Shown here piece by piece: positions 1 through 10,938 of a DNA stretch of 64,000 nucleotides. The notes beneath the pieces were generated by a model. The model was not told the DNA's origin and made no database searches. It worked only from the letters and a program-made list of their open reading frames with translations. Origin of the DNA: Anodontia alba (lineage: Eukaryota; Mollusca; Bivalvia; Lucinida; Lucinidae). The stretch's first letter is position 1. Each line of letters begins with the position of its first letter. A program made the position numbers and the translations under genes. The stretch is from NCBI GenBank assembly GCA_964016985.1, contig OZ024828.1, positions 32,518,424 through 32,582,423 on the forward strand. Direction: 5' to 3'.

Positions 1-277
1 CCGTCACGAGATGTGTAGTGCCCGGCCCTAGAACGACAATAGTTCGTGGAAATTGCGTTCGCGAGACATCATAGTGCAAGAAATAATGCGTAATGTAGCA
101 AATGTTTTAATTTTTTATGCAAGTATAGCGATCGAACATGGTTTTTCAATGCATTAATATTCGCCGGATCCCTTGGGAGGTGTTGAAAACCGAGGCCGGA
201 GGCCGCGGTTTTTAACACCTCCCTCGGGACCTGGCGAATGTTAATACATGAAAAAACATGTTTGATCCCTATATTCA
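1..277 (-). repeat. Family M foldback element, partial (copy 1)
   Basis: The right part of a dispersed element also seen at 35107-35521 and, in opposite orientation, at 57719-58171. It contains a large imperfect palindrome (about 130-275) whose arms carry GGGAGGTGTTGAAAACCG and its complement, followed by the conserved end CCCTATATT. The left part runs off the window start. The strand is given relative to the copy at 57719. No coding potential is supported. The open frame over the palindrome is only a by-product of the repeat. Confidence 0.8.
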
Positions 278-279
278 TC

Positions 280-600
280 AACCAAAGCCCGTACCATTGA
301 TACAATTCCAGCTATTTATTTATTGTTCCGCAATTATTTGTCAGTCATCAGTATGTGTCTTTTACCATTATCATGAATTTCAACTAAAGCCGGATAAAAG
401 AAATTAAATATCAACTAGTTTGGCTAAAGTCCAGACGCGTACTGTTATCTTAAGTGTAGTTAAATGGACTGCAAATGCGTCTATTACAAACAGGACACGG
501 TATTTTGTACTTTTTCGCGGCTGTCTGAAAACTTTATGATCGTACAGGCTAGCTGAAATAAAGCCGGGACACAATTAAAGTTGTACTCTTAACTGTTATC
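280..600. other. No recognised feature
   Basis: Single-copy-looking AT-rich DNA with no repeat, splice-flanked open frame or RNA gene that I can recognise. Confidence 0.5.
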
Positions 601-604
601 GCCC

Positions 605-790
605 TCTTGGCAAATTCAGCAGACGACGAATTGATGATTGTTTCCTTTTTTTTAACCAGAAAAGATGCTTTGACATGTTATGCAAATTTTCACCTAAATG
701 ACAAATTGCATGAAATATCAAACCCAATTTGCTGGGGAATATCAGACAAAAAATATTTAGAAATTTCATCTGCTGAAATTGCATTCAGCA
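605..790 (+). repeat. Family N dispersed repeat fragment
   Basis: Contains TTGACAT, TTGCATGAAAT and CAAACCCAATTTGCTGGGGAA, followed by TTTCATCTGCTGAAAT. The same order of motifs occurs at 52240-52370 and 52440-52540 with many differences, so this is an old dispersed repeat and not a gene. Confidence 0.5.
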
Positions 791-996
791 TACCCAGCAT
801 TAAACTGTGCCTAGCATTAAACTGCTGCTAATGTGAAAGAGATCACAATGAAATGATGTCACCTACAGTGTGCTAATACATAAGCTATGGATACCGTCCT
901 GCAAATATCCTCTCTAGTACAAGCTTACTAACAACGATTTAACCGTTTTGACTCAATCCTAGATTGGCTCCAGTCTTCAGTGACTAAATGTTTTCT

Positions 997-1022
997 TTTT
1001 TTTTTTTTTTTTTTTTTTTTTT
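997..1022. repeat. Poly-T tract
   Basis: Homopolymer of about 26 T directly before the foldback element at 1030. It may be a relic of a retrotransposed poly-A tail on the minus strand, but no retroelement body is recognised next to it. Confidence 0.85.
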
Positions 1023-1029
1023 GTTTGTT

Positions 1030-1172
1030 TTATTCTATAATCCTTTTTGTAATCCACTAAAATATAGCCAAAATAATATCATGACTATAAAGGCTGGTCA
1101 CTTGTGACCAGCCTTTATAGTCATGATATTATTTTGGTTGTAATTTAGTGGATTATCAAACAGGATTATAAA
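1030..1172. mobile_element. Foldback/MITE-like palindrome
   Basis: Long inverted repeat centred at 1102/1103. The inner arms GACTATAAAGGCTGGTCAC and its complement are perfect with a 2-base loop. The outer arms pair with a few mismatches out to TATAATCCT...AGGATTATA. Total length is about 143 bp with no coding capacity. The family is unassigned and no second copy was noticed in the window. Confidence 0.85.
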
Positions 1173-1604
1173 AGAAACAATTAATCACAGGAGACTGGTA
1201 CTTTGGGCATACTGAAAGTGTGTAGACTAAGGTCAAAATGCGACGTTTCATAAAATTCAAGTTACAATGATAGAGGCAACTAAAGGGACTGGTAACAGCG
1301 TCAAGGGAAAGAACTCTGACATGAACATATTTATACCACCCTTCTTAGTCGTAGATACTTGTACTATTAAATCAAAGAATAGGAACGCATTCTGGGAGCC
1401 AATTATTATTTTTTTAAGGGTGGCCACCATTGTTCGAAATGATTTATGTACTCGAGGAATTAAAGCTCTGGGGAAGTGCATTCTTGTCTACAAAATGTGC
1501 CCACCTTTATAAAGTTGCGAGAGAATCTTCATGTATGACTGGGTTCTATATATTACATTTTAAGGGGACTTGATAATTCTTAGACTGGTAATTTTTTGCC
1601 ATTT

Positions 1605-2275
1605 TTATACTTCGCCACACAATACTGCGGGGTATTATGGTTTCACGTTGGACGTCCGTGTGTCCGTCCGTCCGTCCGTCCGTCCGTCGTCCGTCCGTTT
1701 TTCGTTTCCGGATCCTAAATTGATTAAACATCAATGGATTTTCACTAAACTTGGTATATGCTTTGATATTGTGGAGATCTGGTTTGGAATTGCTAATTGG
1801 CAAATTTCGTCAATTTTTTACGGAGTTATCTGCCCGTGACACGCCCATATTTTCGTTTCCGGACGATAACTTGAGTAAATAAAAAGGGATTTTCACCAAA
1901 CTTGCTATATACATTGACATTAAGGAGATCTGTTTTGAGATTGCTAATAGGCAAATTTTGTCATTTTACGGAGTTATCTGCCCGAGACACGCCCATATTT
2001 TCGTTTCCGGAGATAACTTTAGTAAATAACAAGGGATTTTAACCAAATATGTTATATATATTGACATTAAGGAGATCTGGTTTAGAATTGCTAATGGGCA
2101 AATTTCGTCAAATTTTTACGGAGTTATTTGCCCGAGACACGCCCATATTTTCGTTTCTGGACGATAACTTGAGTAAATAACAAGGCCTTTTAACCAAATT
2201 TGCTATATGCATTGATATTATCAAGATCTGGTTTAGGATTGATATCTGTCCATTGATATTATCAAGATCTGGCCT
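1605..2275 (+). repeat. Tandem array, about 150 bp units, led by a (GTCC)n microsatellite
   Basis: A GTCC/GTCCGTCC tract (about 1652-1698) is followed by roughly four diverged units. Each contains CGTTTCCGGA, a GATAACTTGAGTAAATAA-type motif, GGAGATCTGGTTT, and TTACGGAGTTATCTGCCC before ACACGCCCATATTTTCG. Unit junctions fall near 1845, 1994 and 2148. The last unit is truncated and contains a short internal duplication (GATATTATCAAGATCTGG twice) just before the family A half-element at 2277. Confidence 0.85.
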
Positions 2276-2276
2276 T

Positions 2277-2425
2277 GACAAGGCGATTCTAACGAGTACC
2301 AACAATCTATATTTTTGAGTAGAAATAAGAAAAATAATGTATACCCCTGCAAACCCCAGTTTTACTATATAAATGTGGCGTTTTAAGGGGGGGGGTCAAA
2401 CTTATATAGGTATGTTTTCGTGATG
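2277..2425 (+). mobile_element. Family A MITE, right half only (A1)
   Basis: Begins inside the central palindrome (AGGCGATTCTAACGAGTACC) and continues to the family A right end TATGTTTTCGTGATG. The left half is missing and is replaced by the truncated tandem unit, so one break removed exactly one arm of the hairpin. Confidence 0.85.
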
Positions 2426-2560
2426 ACCTCTCCTCTGAAAAGGGAGCTACTGTCAAAAGAAAGACTTTTCTCCCGTTAAAAGTTAAGAGAAGACCCTTTG
2501 CAATAAGGAAGCGTACCGAAAGCAAACGGGATGTCACAAAAGTTCTCGTCCTTGACAGAA
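2426..2560 (+). repeat. Family K dispersed repeat
   Basis: Diverged copy of the repeat seen most clearly at 5573-5720. It has GAAGACCCTTT, then GCAAAC...GTCACAAAAGTT and a CTC..CCTTG end. It directly follows the right end of a family A element. Confidence 0.55.
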
Positions 2561-2589
2561 ATAGCTGAAAATATACCAAAAGTGAATAA

Positions 2590-2990
2590 CTTTAAGACAG
2601 TGACAATGCATAGTGATCAGACGCCATTTATAGCATTTTATAAAGATTTTGTTTCTTTAGTGTTTTTTATAAGATAGTCTGGGCGGACAGAGTGATGGAC
2701 GAAGAACGTGAAAAGAATACACACACAATAAATATTGCAGGTGAAATGATAGAAGAATCAACGGTCAGTAATAAAGTAAACCAGTTTTACATGTATGTCC
2801 TAATGATTTTTTTTTTATTTTGGATAGCCGCTTGGTCGATTTTTTGTGGGGGAAAGAAACTCTCCTTTTGGCTTTTTGCTTGAAGTGTTTTGATTGTGGT
2901 ACCGTTGCTTTAAGTGCGTCCTTATTTCCCTTTGGTGTCTTGGACGGGAGGTGTTTTGGTAATTGTATCGACTCCTGATCATTGCCTTCC
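2590..2990. other. No recognised feature
   Basis: Short open frames only. None shows a known domain, a plausible splice context or conservation within the window. Confidence 0.4.
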
Positions 2991-3114
2991 TTTCTATTTA
3001 TAAACGCTTTCAGCAATCGACACTGTGCAATATTTTTCATGTTTTGCCAAAATTTCATGTAAATTGATTCCTTTGGAGACAATTTGCATAAAATGGTAGA
3101 GTCCATGTTCTGCA

Positions 3115-3140
3115 CAAAAAAAAAAAAAAAAAAAAAAAAA
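3115..3140. repeat. Poly-A tract
   Basis: About 26 consecutive A. There is no convincing retroelement body immediately upstream. Confidence 0.85.
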
Positions 3141-3354
3141 TGCTGGCACTTGTTTCTTTAGGTTGTTCACTAATTCACTTACGTCTGTGTCTCGGGATTT
3201 CACTTCTTTACTGAAATCTGCACTTAGGCAGGTTTATTTACTACGTCACTCTTGAGGTCGACGTCTGGAATCTGCAGTGATTACACGGGAGAAACCACTG
3301 ATTCAAACTCATGCACAAAAATATTTTAGCGCAACCCTCAGAAATTCCAATATT

Positions 3355-3535
3355 TGCACATCTGCACATTCGCACAGTCTGGTCAGAATCTTCACTGGCC
3401 GCATTTTAGATAGCCAATGATGCACAGTTCGTTGTGCGGACAACGAAGACTTTTATTAGACTGCGCGAATGCGCAGGCTGATTTGAGTTTTTGACGAACG
3501 AACATGTCAGAAGATATATTTTGTTTGGTATTCTG
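3355..3535. repeat. Family G (CTGATCAG-type) foldback repeat
   Basis: Contains CACATTCGCACAGTCTGGTC, CTTCACTGGCCGCATTTT, GATAGCC and GACTGCGCGAATGCGCAGGC. This is the typical order of the dispersed family G element, in which two diverged half-units carry GCGCA-rich hairpins. This copy is moderately diverged. Confidence 0.75.
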
Positions 3536-3717
3536 GCTCATTTTTATAAAGTACATTTCCTTACATCTGCGGCTGCACAACCAGGTTTTACCGTTATAAT
3601 GCTTGACTGATTTTATATTCTGGCATCTGCTTCCGTAGAAACAGATGAATACGCGATGTCACGCGCAAAAAGTCCTACAGTAGACCTGCATACGCACAGT
3701 TTGTCCCGGGTTTTACT

Positions 3718-3995
3718 CATTACGAAAACACGCTTATTCAAATATATAGAAAATTTAACCTCCAAAAACTGAAAATTTTCAGATAAAAAATTCTAATATT
3801 TTTCATATTTCTCCTCAAAACATAGATTGTGTGTACTCGTTAGAACCGCCTCATCGAGGCGGTTCTAACGAGTACCCATAATCTATGTTTTGAGCAGAAA
3901 TAAGAAAAATAATGTATACCCCTGTAAACCCCAGCTTTACTATATAAAAGTGGGGTTTAAGGGGGTCAAAACTATATAGGCGTGTTTTCGTGATG
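3718..3995 (+). mobile_element. Family A MITE, complete (A2)
   Basis: Runs from CATTACGAAAACACGC to GCGTGTTTTCGTGATG, 278 bp. The centre is a near-perfect palindrome of about 90 bp with arms ACTCGTTAGAACCGCCTC / GAGGCGGTTCTAACGAGT. The left arm holds a small CTGAAAATTTTCAG palindrome. The right arm holds AAACCCCA...TGGGGTTT around TATATAAAAG. There is no coding capacity. Used here as the reference orientation, left arm first. Confidence 0.92.
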
Positions 3996-3999
3996 TGTT

Positions 4000-5570
4000 C
4001 GTCCAATTTGTCTACAGTATCCAACAACACCGACCGACATTATTGAATTGTGCAGATACGCGACATGACCTGGGCTTGTGCTCGTCACATTTGACATGCG
4101 ATTATTTTCCTTATGTTGCATATCATATGATGTGGAAACTTCTCTAAGTACTATTACTGCATCTATATCCACGGGAAAGCACTACTATGTAATGGAAGTA
4201 TTTGTCATTCTTCTTTGGGTGTTATTCTCAAATATAACGATCTGCTCATTTCAGTAGCAAAATTAATTATTTTCCTAAAAAGTAGAGCCCTTTTTGAAAG
4301 GCGGCAACTTCTAGGAAAGCAACTTCCTGTCCTCGGAAGATTTCTCTCTTGTGGCTATTCGAGAATACATTCATCAAACATAGTAGACAGAGAGCAAATT
4401 GCTGCTACGATCAGATCTGAACAGTCTGTCATCAGACAATACATTCTAGATACCCAGCCCAGGTTTTACGAGTACGATCATTCTTCAAGTTAAAGTTGAC
4501 CTTAAATTTAGGACTGAGATTTATAATGCATCTTTTTGCGCTTTTATGTAATATTTGATTTTCAACGTTTGAGCTAACACATATATTTCCACAGCCTATA
4601 CTGAACAAGTACAAACTAAGACAGTTTGTCGATTTTAAATACCACATTTCATATATCAATTTTTTCGGACTTGAATTTAAGGTATACCTTAAATCTGGGT
4701 TCAGGTACATGTACTTAAATAGACCTGTTCTACTTAAATAGACCTGTCACATGTTAGGATAAATTATGTTTTCTTAACTTTAAGATACTTACAGTACGCG
4801 AATGTGACTAAAATATGTAGGTGGGTTATACGATAATTGTCACAGGTATGAAACAGCAGTTCGAAAACATCCATTGGTTTACTGTCAATATCAGTTGCAG
4901 GTTTTGTACAGCCGTATCTCAAATGATTGATTAATGACTTGAGCCCTACTATTCCTTAAATACATATCCTATACGGTATTATCGTTTTTTACTCGCGGGT
5001 AGGAAACTGATTAATAACATTTTCTATACTGTTAATAGCATAAACTAATTTATTACTGTCTTTTATTTCGTTTAATTTGTATTAACATTGTTAAGTTAGT
5101 AAGCCGTAATCGAAACGTGCACTATCAATAAAGTTAGGTTCCAAATGGGCACAAATCCAGCTAATTTATCAGCAAATTACGCTTATCTCAAAGTGATATT
5201 GTTAATGAGTCGAGGCGCAGGAAATGCAAAAATGCGACCAGCAATGCCACATATCAAGCTGTGCATCCGTGGCAACAGATTTGTGTCTTTGCTGTATCCA
5301 CACACAATACATGAAATTCCTTGATTCTAAAACACCCGACAAACAATTAGCTTGCTCTTTCATTGTTCGCACGGTTGCTGGAATAATATTGAGAACAAGG
5401 ATATTAATAAGCTTTAACAGTTTTCTTCAATATGTATAACAATATTTAATGTACATGACGCAGGCAATCGTTAATCATGACAGCAAATATTTACTTTACC
5501 ATGCATTTAAGGGAAATAGATACACTGTCAAGGGAGGCAATTCAATTTACAATGTATTGGTCTTACTTAT
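4000..5570. other. No gene recognised; minor duplications
   Basis: AT-rich sequence with no recognised gene. The block CTACTTAAATAGACCTGT is tandemly repeated at about 4712-4748, and TTTAAGGTATACCTTAAA is a short palindrome at about 4677-4694. The open frames here are short and unassigned. Confidence 0.4.
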
Positions 5571-5572
5571 GA

Positions 5573-5720
5573 AAAGTAGTCCACTCTAAAAGGAAAGAAT
5601 TTGCTCCTCTGAGAGCAAATTCTTTCCGTTTAGCGAAGACCCCTTTTCTAATGGGGATTAGTGTTTGCAAAGCAAACTCGAAGTCATAAAAGTTGTCTCC
5701 CTTGTAAAACGGGTGGAAAT
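5573..5720 (+). repeat. Family K dispersed repeat (reference copy)
   Basis: Starts near ACTCTAAAAGGAAAGAATTT. Its first part is a hairpin (AAGAATTTGCTC / GAGCAAATTCTT). Then come GAAGACCCC, GTGTTTGCAAAGCAAAC, GTCATAAAAGTTGTCTCCC and TTG. A dozen diverged copies occur in the window, several of them right beside family A elements. Confidence 0.7.
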
Positions 5721-5901
5721 CAACCACGTGTATTTGGTCCCCCTAAGGCGTGCATATGCTGAATCATCGTGTTGATAACAAAACCACATTGCAACTGCTT
5801 AGACTTTATTATAACTTTCGTTAGATAGCATTGAGCTTTATATCATATTATTAGTGATTTCCGAATTATTCAGATATGAAAACCTAGCTTCAGATAAGAC
5901 C

Positions 5902-6147
5902 TGGCCCCGAGGTTATAATTTTTTTTTTCATGCTCAACTCAGCTGGGCATGAAATTTGTACGGCTAATAAATCTCAAATTACTAACAACTGCAAATTCAT
6001 TCTTGCTAAACATAGCTGAACATGAAAATTTCTCTGCTAATAAATATGAAAATGCCAACTATTGTTGGCATTTTCATATTTATTAGCAGAGAATATTTCA
6101 TGCTCAGCTGAGCTGAGCATGAAAAAACTTTTATAACCCCAGGGCCT
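5902..6147. mobile_element. Family D foldback element (copy 1)
   Basis: Ends are GGCCCCGAGGTTATAA and TTATAACCCCAGGGCC. The centre is a palindrome AATGCCAACTATTGTTGGCATT flanked by TTTATTAGCAGAGA-type arms. CTCAGCTGAGC-type palindromes lie near both ends. Two further copies at 9632 and 29345 have the same termini, which supports a mobile unit of about 246 bp. Confidence 0.85.
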
Positions 6148-6269
6148 GTTCGTTTACGTATTTCCGAAACTGCCGTATGTAATCAATCTGAATATTAGGG
6201 CGTTCTAAATCCCCGTCACACTTGCGCTTAATTTGGAAAAGGTCAATTTTACCATCTATTGGCGTATTT

Positions 6270-6360
6270 AAAAAATAAATGCTGGATGAGCGATGGAGAC
6301 CTTCATCAGAAGCCGCGTTCCTCGACCTCTGATCTGGATACCCACTGTTAGCTCGACTGT
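6270..6360. repeat. Family H hairpin, degenerate
   Basis: Contains AGAAGCCGCGTT and CTCTGATCTGGATACCCACT, the diverged order of the family H hairpin seen cleanly at 8844-8913. Confidence 0.45.
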
Positions 6361-6419
6361 CTGTCTGAACACGTATACTTAGGGATATATGATGAACACA
6401 AAAATAAAACTCCACCAAT

Positions 6420-7490
6420 TTTCAAAGTTTCAATAAATCTACATAGTGTGGCATACATCTGAAAGCCTTTACTGTCAAGTCACCCAATTTTAATGTCTAA
6501 GATATTAAGCGTTTTCTTGTTTCTTGTTTCTTGCTCTAGTATTACAATCCAGTTGGTTGACACCCCAGAGATCCCCAAGTGTCTCAACACCTTGTTTCCG
6601 TTTAGTCCTCATCTTTGCTTCGTTACAGGCTTTATCTGTGATTTATGGATGAGTTAGAAGACCTCCATGCGGACCGAACAAATTTATGTTTTACCACTAT
6701 GGAAGCGGAGGGCGAGGATTAGGATCCGGTAAAGCTATCTTAAGCCCTCATCCCACCCCCACCTCTACCCCAGTAATTTATTACTGGCCGTTCCAAGGCG
6801 GTACTTTCATTCAGGTACTTTTTTGTTAACTGTTCTGTAGTGTTTCACTTAAAAAGCTTTTCTTTTCTTTCTTTTTACAATTATGTAAGTTAAAGATATA
6901 TTCAATTAAGTTTGGATAACGCAGTAGCTATCTGTTCGGGAACGAGTTGCCAACTCTGCTTGCCATATGTTCTTTTTGTGGTTGTTTAATTTTATTTGTC
7001 TGTCTTTCCCTTTGATGCTGAGAACTTGACGTGGATCTGATTGTATCAGTTCCTGAGTTAACTTAATTGCTATAAAATAATTTCCATATGTAATAGTACG
7101 ATTACATCAAAACTTTATGAGACGAGACTACTTCGATTTTCATATTGAAAATTTTACTGTACGTTAGCTTGAAGTAGTCCCAAGATTGATTCTTTTTTCA
7201 TCGTAGCTGGAGTAACAAACTTTTCTAGAACTGTACTGTTTGCAAGTCTGAATCTTCTGAACATTAAAAAAAGCTCGTTTATCTATACAAAATGATATAT
7301 GATGTACATGTTTTGCTAGAAACTGCAGTCAGGCGCCAACCATCTGAAACAGATCGAAGAAGGAGTCTTCATTTCGTATTAGAACCGACCCACCGTTATG
7401 TACATACAGTTGACTCTTTAGCTCAAACACTATGTCAAGCTTAATTAAAGGCAATAGTTGTTTAGATAAATAAAATTATGATCCTTTTAT
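6420..7490. other. No recognised feature
   Basis: No recognisable gene, RNA or strong repeat. The phrase CAGGCGCCAACCATCTGAAACAGATC (about 7328-7353, interrupted similarity) resembles part of the family O repeat at 36770. Confidence 0.4.
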
Positions 7491-7494
7491 TATA

Positions 7495-8060
7495 TACAAA
7501 GTAATGAAATATAGAGAATTATTAATGAAATAAAATGCATATTTTCACTAGTGAAATATAAGTTTTATATTTTCACTAGTGAAAATATAAAACTTATATT
7601 TTCACTCCTCTAAGCAGTGAAAAATATAAGATCTGGATCTACTTTTTTCTTATTTACATTAATGTTTTCATTACACGAGATGAAAATTTTTATGGTATTC
7701 ACTGAAAAAGAGTAAATTTTCTTTTTATTTTATTTTTACACGCCAATGCGCGTTTCTGACGTCATATCTAACGTCACCAAACAAAACAAAACATGAACGT
7801 CATGGCGCCAAGGGACAAAACTGCGTGTCAGACTTTCCCTTGCAAATGCAAGATTTGCATCTCGTATCGAAAGTGATGTATATAATAAAAAGAAAATTCA
7901 AATGTTTGTCGTGAATATGACTTTTATTTCATCTCGTGAAGTGAAAAAATGTATATTTCATTCGTGCCTTCGGCACTCATGAAATGTACATTTTTTCACT
8001 TCACTCGATGAAATAAAAGTCATATTCACTCCAAACATTTGAATATCCTCTATGTATTTA
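7495..8060. mobile_element. Composite foldback element F with two hairpins
   Basis: The left hairpin (about 7545-7625) is built from TATTTTCACTAGTGAAAATA and AACTTATATTTTCACT arms. The right hairpin (about 7915-8030) pairs GACTTTTATTTCATC...GTGAAAAAATGTA with its complement around GCCTTCGGC. The interior holds clustered TGACGTCA-like motifs (about 7757-7805). Boundaries are approximate. No second copy was noticed in the window. Confidence 0.6.
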
Positions 8061-8470
8061 AACTCTTTTTTTATCTAAAACTACTGCTATCTCAAACCAA
8101 AAAGTAGCTTCTAGGTATATATTCAATCTCTGACAACTGCGTCAGAGGGTCGACTTTGTGACGTCAGTGCAGTTGTTAGAGGGTTATCTGTAAAACCTAG
8201 AATGGGTCCGAGACAGTCGACCCATCAGTGCTGTCAGTGCTTTGATTTCGGATAATAATCTATAAACCGATATTTGTGTCGAATTTGCCCTCAGTATTCG
8301 GGCACCTTTTCCTCCATTTCACTACCTGCTTTAAGTGTCAAGATCTGCTGGATGAGAGCTAAGTTAAATCCTAATCAAACGTGAGTCTACGCTCACCAGT
8401 CTGTCTGATACTTTTTTTTTTATATAAATACAATACTATTAAGTACCATGCATTTGTATTAAATAACACT

Positions 8471-8565
8471 CCTAGTAAGTATTCTTTATAAATCTACACG
8501 GGCCGTTATCGGCCCGTCAGCTATCCTAACGGTCTGATGTAGATTTGTAAAGAATGCTAGCTGGG
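8471..8565. mobile_element. Family E small hairpin element (copy 1)
   Basis: Diverged member of a hairpin family of about 105 bp. The arms hold ATTCTTTATAAATCTACA and TGTAGATTTGTAAAGAATGCT around GGGCCGTTATCGGCCCGTCAG. It ends in AGCTGGG. Clean copies are at 21872 and 49357. Confidence 0.75.
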
Positions 8566-8843
8566 ACTATATTGATGCCATTTAGTGATTTCTTTCAGTT
8601 ACAACCATCCTACAGACGTTGAAGACTCAGGTATCCTTAATGGATATGAAATCTACAAATACTTCTAGACTCGATTATATTTGGCTGAAAGCGTCACAGC
8701 AATGTGTGAATAAGTACCTAAATACGTGTCTCAGTTATATATCAAAGCACTGCTGGATCGATTGTCTCTGAAAGTAGGCAGGGAACAGAGTCCTGAATGG
8801 GGATTCCAGACTGTTTCAATTAACCTTTATGTCCTGTAATTCA

Positions 8844-8913
8844 AGCAAACGGTGCAGACCCTGATCAGACACCGCGTTCTGCGGCGTCTGATCTGGGTCT
8901 ACACTGTTTGCCA
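8844..8913. repeat. Family H hairpin
   Basis: An inverted repeat in which GCAAACGGTGCAGACC and GATCAGAC pair with GTCTGATCTGGGTC and TACACTGTTTGC. The loop contains CCGCGTTCTGCGG. Related hairpins occur at 22046, 44416, 51385, 53521, 53830 and 58458. Confidence 0.75.
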
Positions 8914-9344
8914 ATGTCTCAAATGTTCCAGTCAAGGTTTTACGGATAACCCTGTATCAACAGCACTCTTACGTCACAGCGACAAGAATAGCGCAGCTAT
9001 AAATAACCGTTACCTGGATTTCGTCCAACGCGCGGTTTGATTACATTGGTCAATGCTTATCACGTGGACATCTACCTTGAGGAAATTTTGGCGTTTGTAT
9101 ACTATGGTTTGATTGTAAACAATCGACCCAGAATAAGGCTTAACCCATTAACCTTAGCGATTAAAAGGCCTAGTAAGCAAGCAGCGAAAAGCCAGGTCAG
9201 ACGCCCACAACGCAGAGCAGAATACGGCCTATGATCAGGAAATATCGTCAGTCTAAAAAAATATTCATAAATAACACCCATTTTAAATAAAACGGTTTAT
9301 TTTTTACATCACGTTAAGGGGCATTGATAAGCTTTCAAGTGAGG

Positions 9345-9470
9345 CAATTCTTTAAAAATTGATTCTTGCTCTATTCGGAAAACAGGCCTTTCCAGCAGGG
9401 TCTGAGTGTGGAAAAAAGCAAACAGGACGTCACACAAGTTATCTCCCTTGCCAACATGGCAATATCTGCC
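9345..9470 (+). repeat. Family K dispersed repeat
   Basis: Contains GAGGCAATTCTTTAAAAATT, GCAAACAGGACGTCACACAA and GTTATCTCCCTTG in the order of the reference copy at 5573. The first hairpin half is eroded. Confidence 0.5.
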
Positions 9471-9631
9471 AAGTTCATCAGTTTCCTTAATGGACCCTTG
9501 TACGAAATGAGTCCGTAGAAAACATCTCAGCATCAATACTCGTTGGTAAATAACAATGACGTCGCCAGCAAGTACGATAGCGCATTTAGTTTGATTGTTG
9601 TTTTTATAAGATTTCCCAGAAGAAAAAAATC

Positions 9632-9879
9632 CTGGCCCAGAGGTTATAGAACTTTTTTCATGGTCAACTCAGCTGAGCATGAAATTTGTTTTGCTCAGAA
9701 ATCTTAAGATACTGATATTTGTTTAAAACGTCTTTCACGCTCAACTCAGCTGAACATGCTCAGCTGAGCTGAGCAGAAAAAAAAATGTTTTAATTGTTGG
9801 TATTTTTATTTTTATGACCAAGTGAAATTTCATGCTCAGTTGAGTTGAGCATGAAAAAAGTTTTATAACCTCTGGGCCT
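9632..9879. mobile_element. Family D foldback element (copy 2)
   Basis: Ends CCTGGCCCAGAGGTTATA and TATAACCTCTGGGCC match the copy at 5902. The internal palindrome CATGCTCAGCTGAGCTGAGC lies near the middle. The sequence beyond the right end, TGATCAGACTTTGTGTATG, looks like family G, so the element may sit in a family G copy. Confidence 0.85.
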
Positions 9880-10938
9880 GATCAGACTTTGTGTATGCAC
9901 AGGTTGATCTGGTTCTTGACTGGCAGATTTGCCATAAGACTATTCTGCATACCACGGCGTAAAATTGCATTTACTTTCGCATTGTTAAAAGCCATTAGTT
10001 AATTGTGATAATATTGTTTCTTTTTTATCAATTAGATATAGTGCAGGCCATTAATCATAATGTCCTCGGACAGACGCTAAATAAACAGCACAAAGAAATC
10101 GTATTTACCCTATTCATATATCTTATAGGGACTTAATATACTTTGCAAATTTACTTCTTCGGTAGGGTAGGCGTGAGAAACAATAGAAAGAGAGAAATCT
10201 CAATGGAAGTTTTGGACGATAATGGAGAGTTTATTAATGAGAGTAATGCTGTCTTTGATAAATGGAAAACTGAATTTTCTGCCTTACTAAATTCTACGTC
10301 TGATCATCAAATTGACCAGGAGTCAATTACGTTATGTTAATTGTTGAAAAAAAACTTTTGATTAGGTGGGTTTATATGATAATCATTTTAGCCTCTATGA
10401 AGTTCAAAAGGATGTAAATAGTATTAAAAGTAACCGTGCTGTTCGCATAGATGACATACCGGGTGAAATACTTAAAACAACAACATTATATCGTTGATTC
10501 ATCAATTATGTAATATATGTTATAGCTCCGGTAAAATTCCAGATATCTGGGGTAAGTCTCTCATTTGTCCACTTCCGAAATGCACCACAAGCGAACCCCG
10601 GGATCCATTCTCGTACAGGGGTGTAGCCATTACACCGGTAGTTTATAAAGTCTATTGCACCTTGTTAAACAATCGCACCAATACATGGTTAGATCATAAT
10701 AATATAATTGTCGAAGGTCAGAACGGGTTTAGAAAAGGTCGAAGTACCATATATCATATAAGTTCATTGACAAATAACATTGAGACTAGGAAGAAACTTA
10801 GAAAGCCTGCATATTGTGCATTTATAGACTTTAAGAAAAGCATATGATACAGCATAAAGAGAAATACTTTGGGTTAAGCTTGAAAATCTTGGTTTTAGTG
10901 GGCTATTGCTGAATGCGATTTAGTCACTGTATAGCAAT

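Noticed and set aside
1570..1839. 89-codon frame beginning MIILRLVIFCHFY
   Set aside because: It crosses the (GTCC)n microsatellite and the first unit of a tandem array. Related frames on the other strand arise for the same reason.
2765..3115. 116-codon minus-strand lysine-rich frame as a nuclear protein
   Set aside because: The composition follows from AT-rich DNA next to a poly-A tract, with no domain or splice context and no conservation visible.
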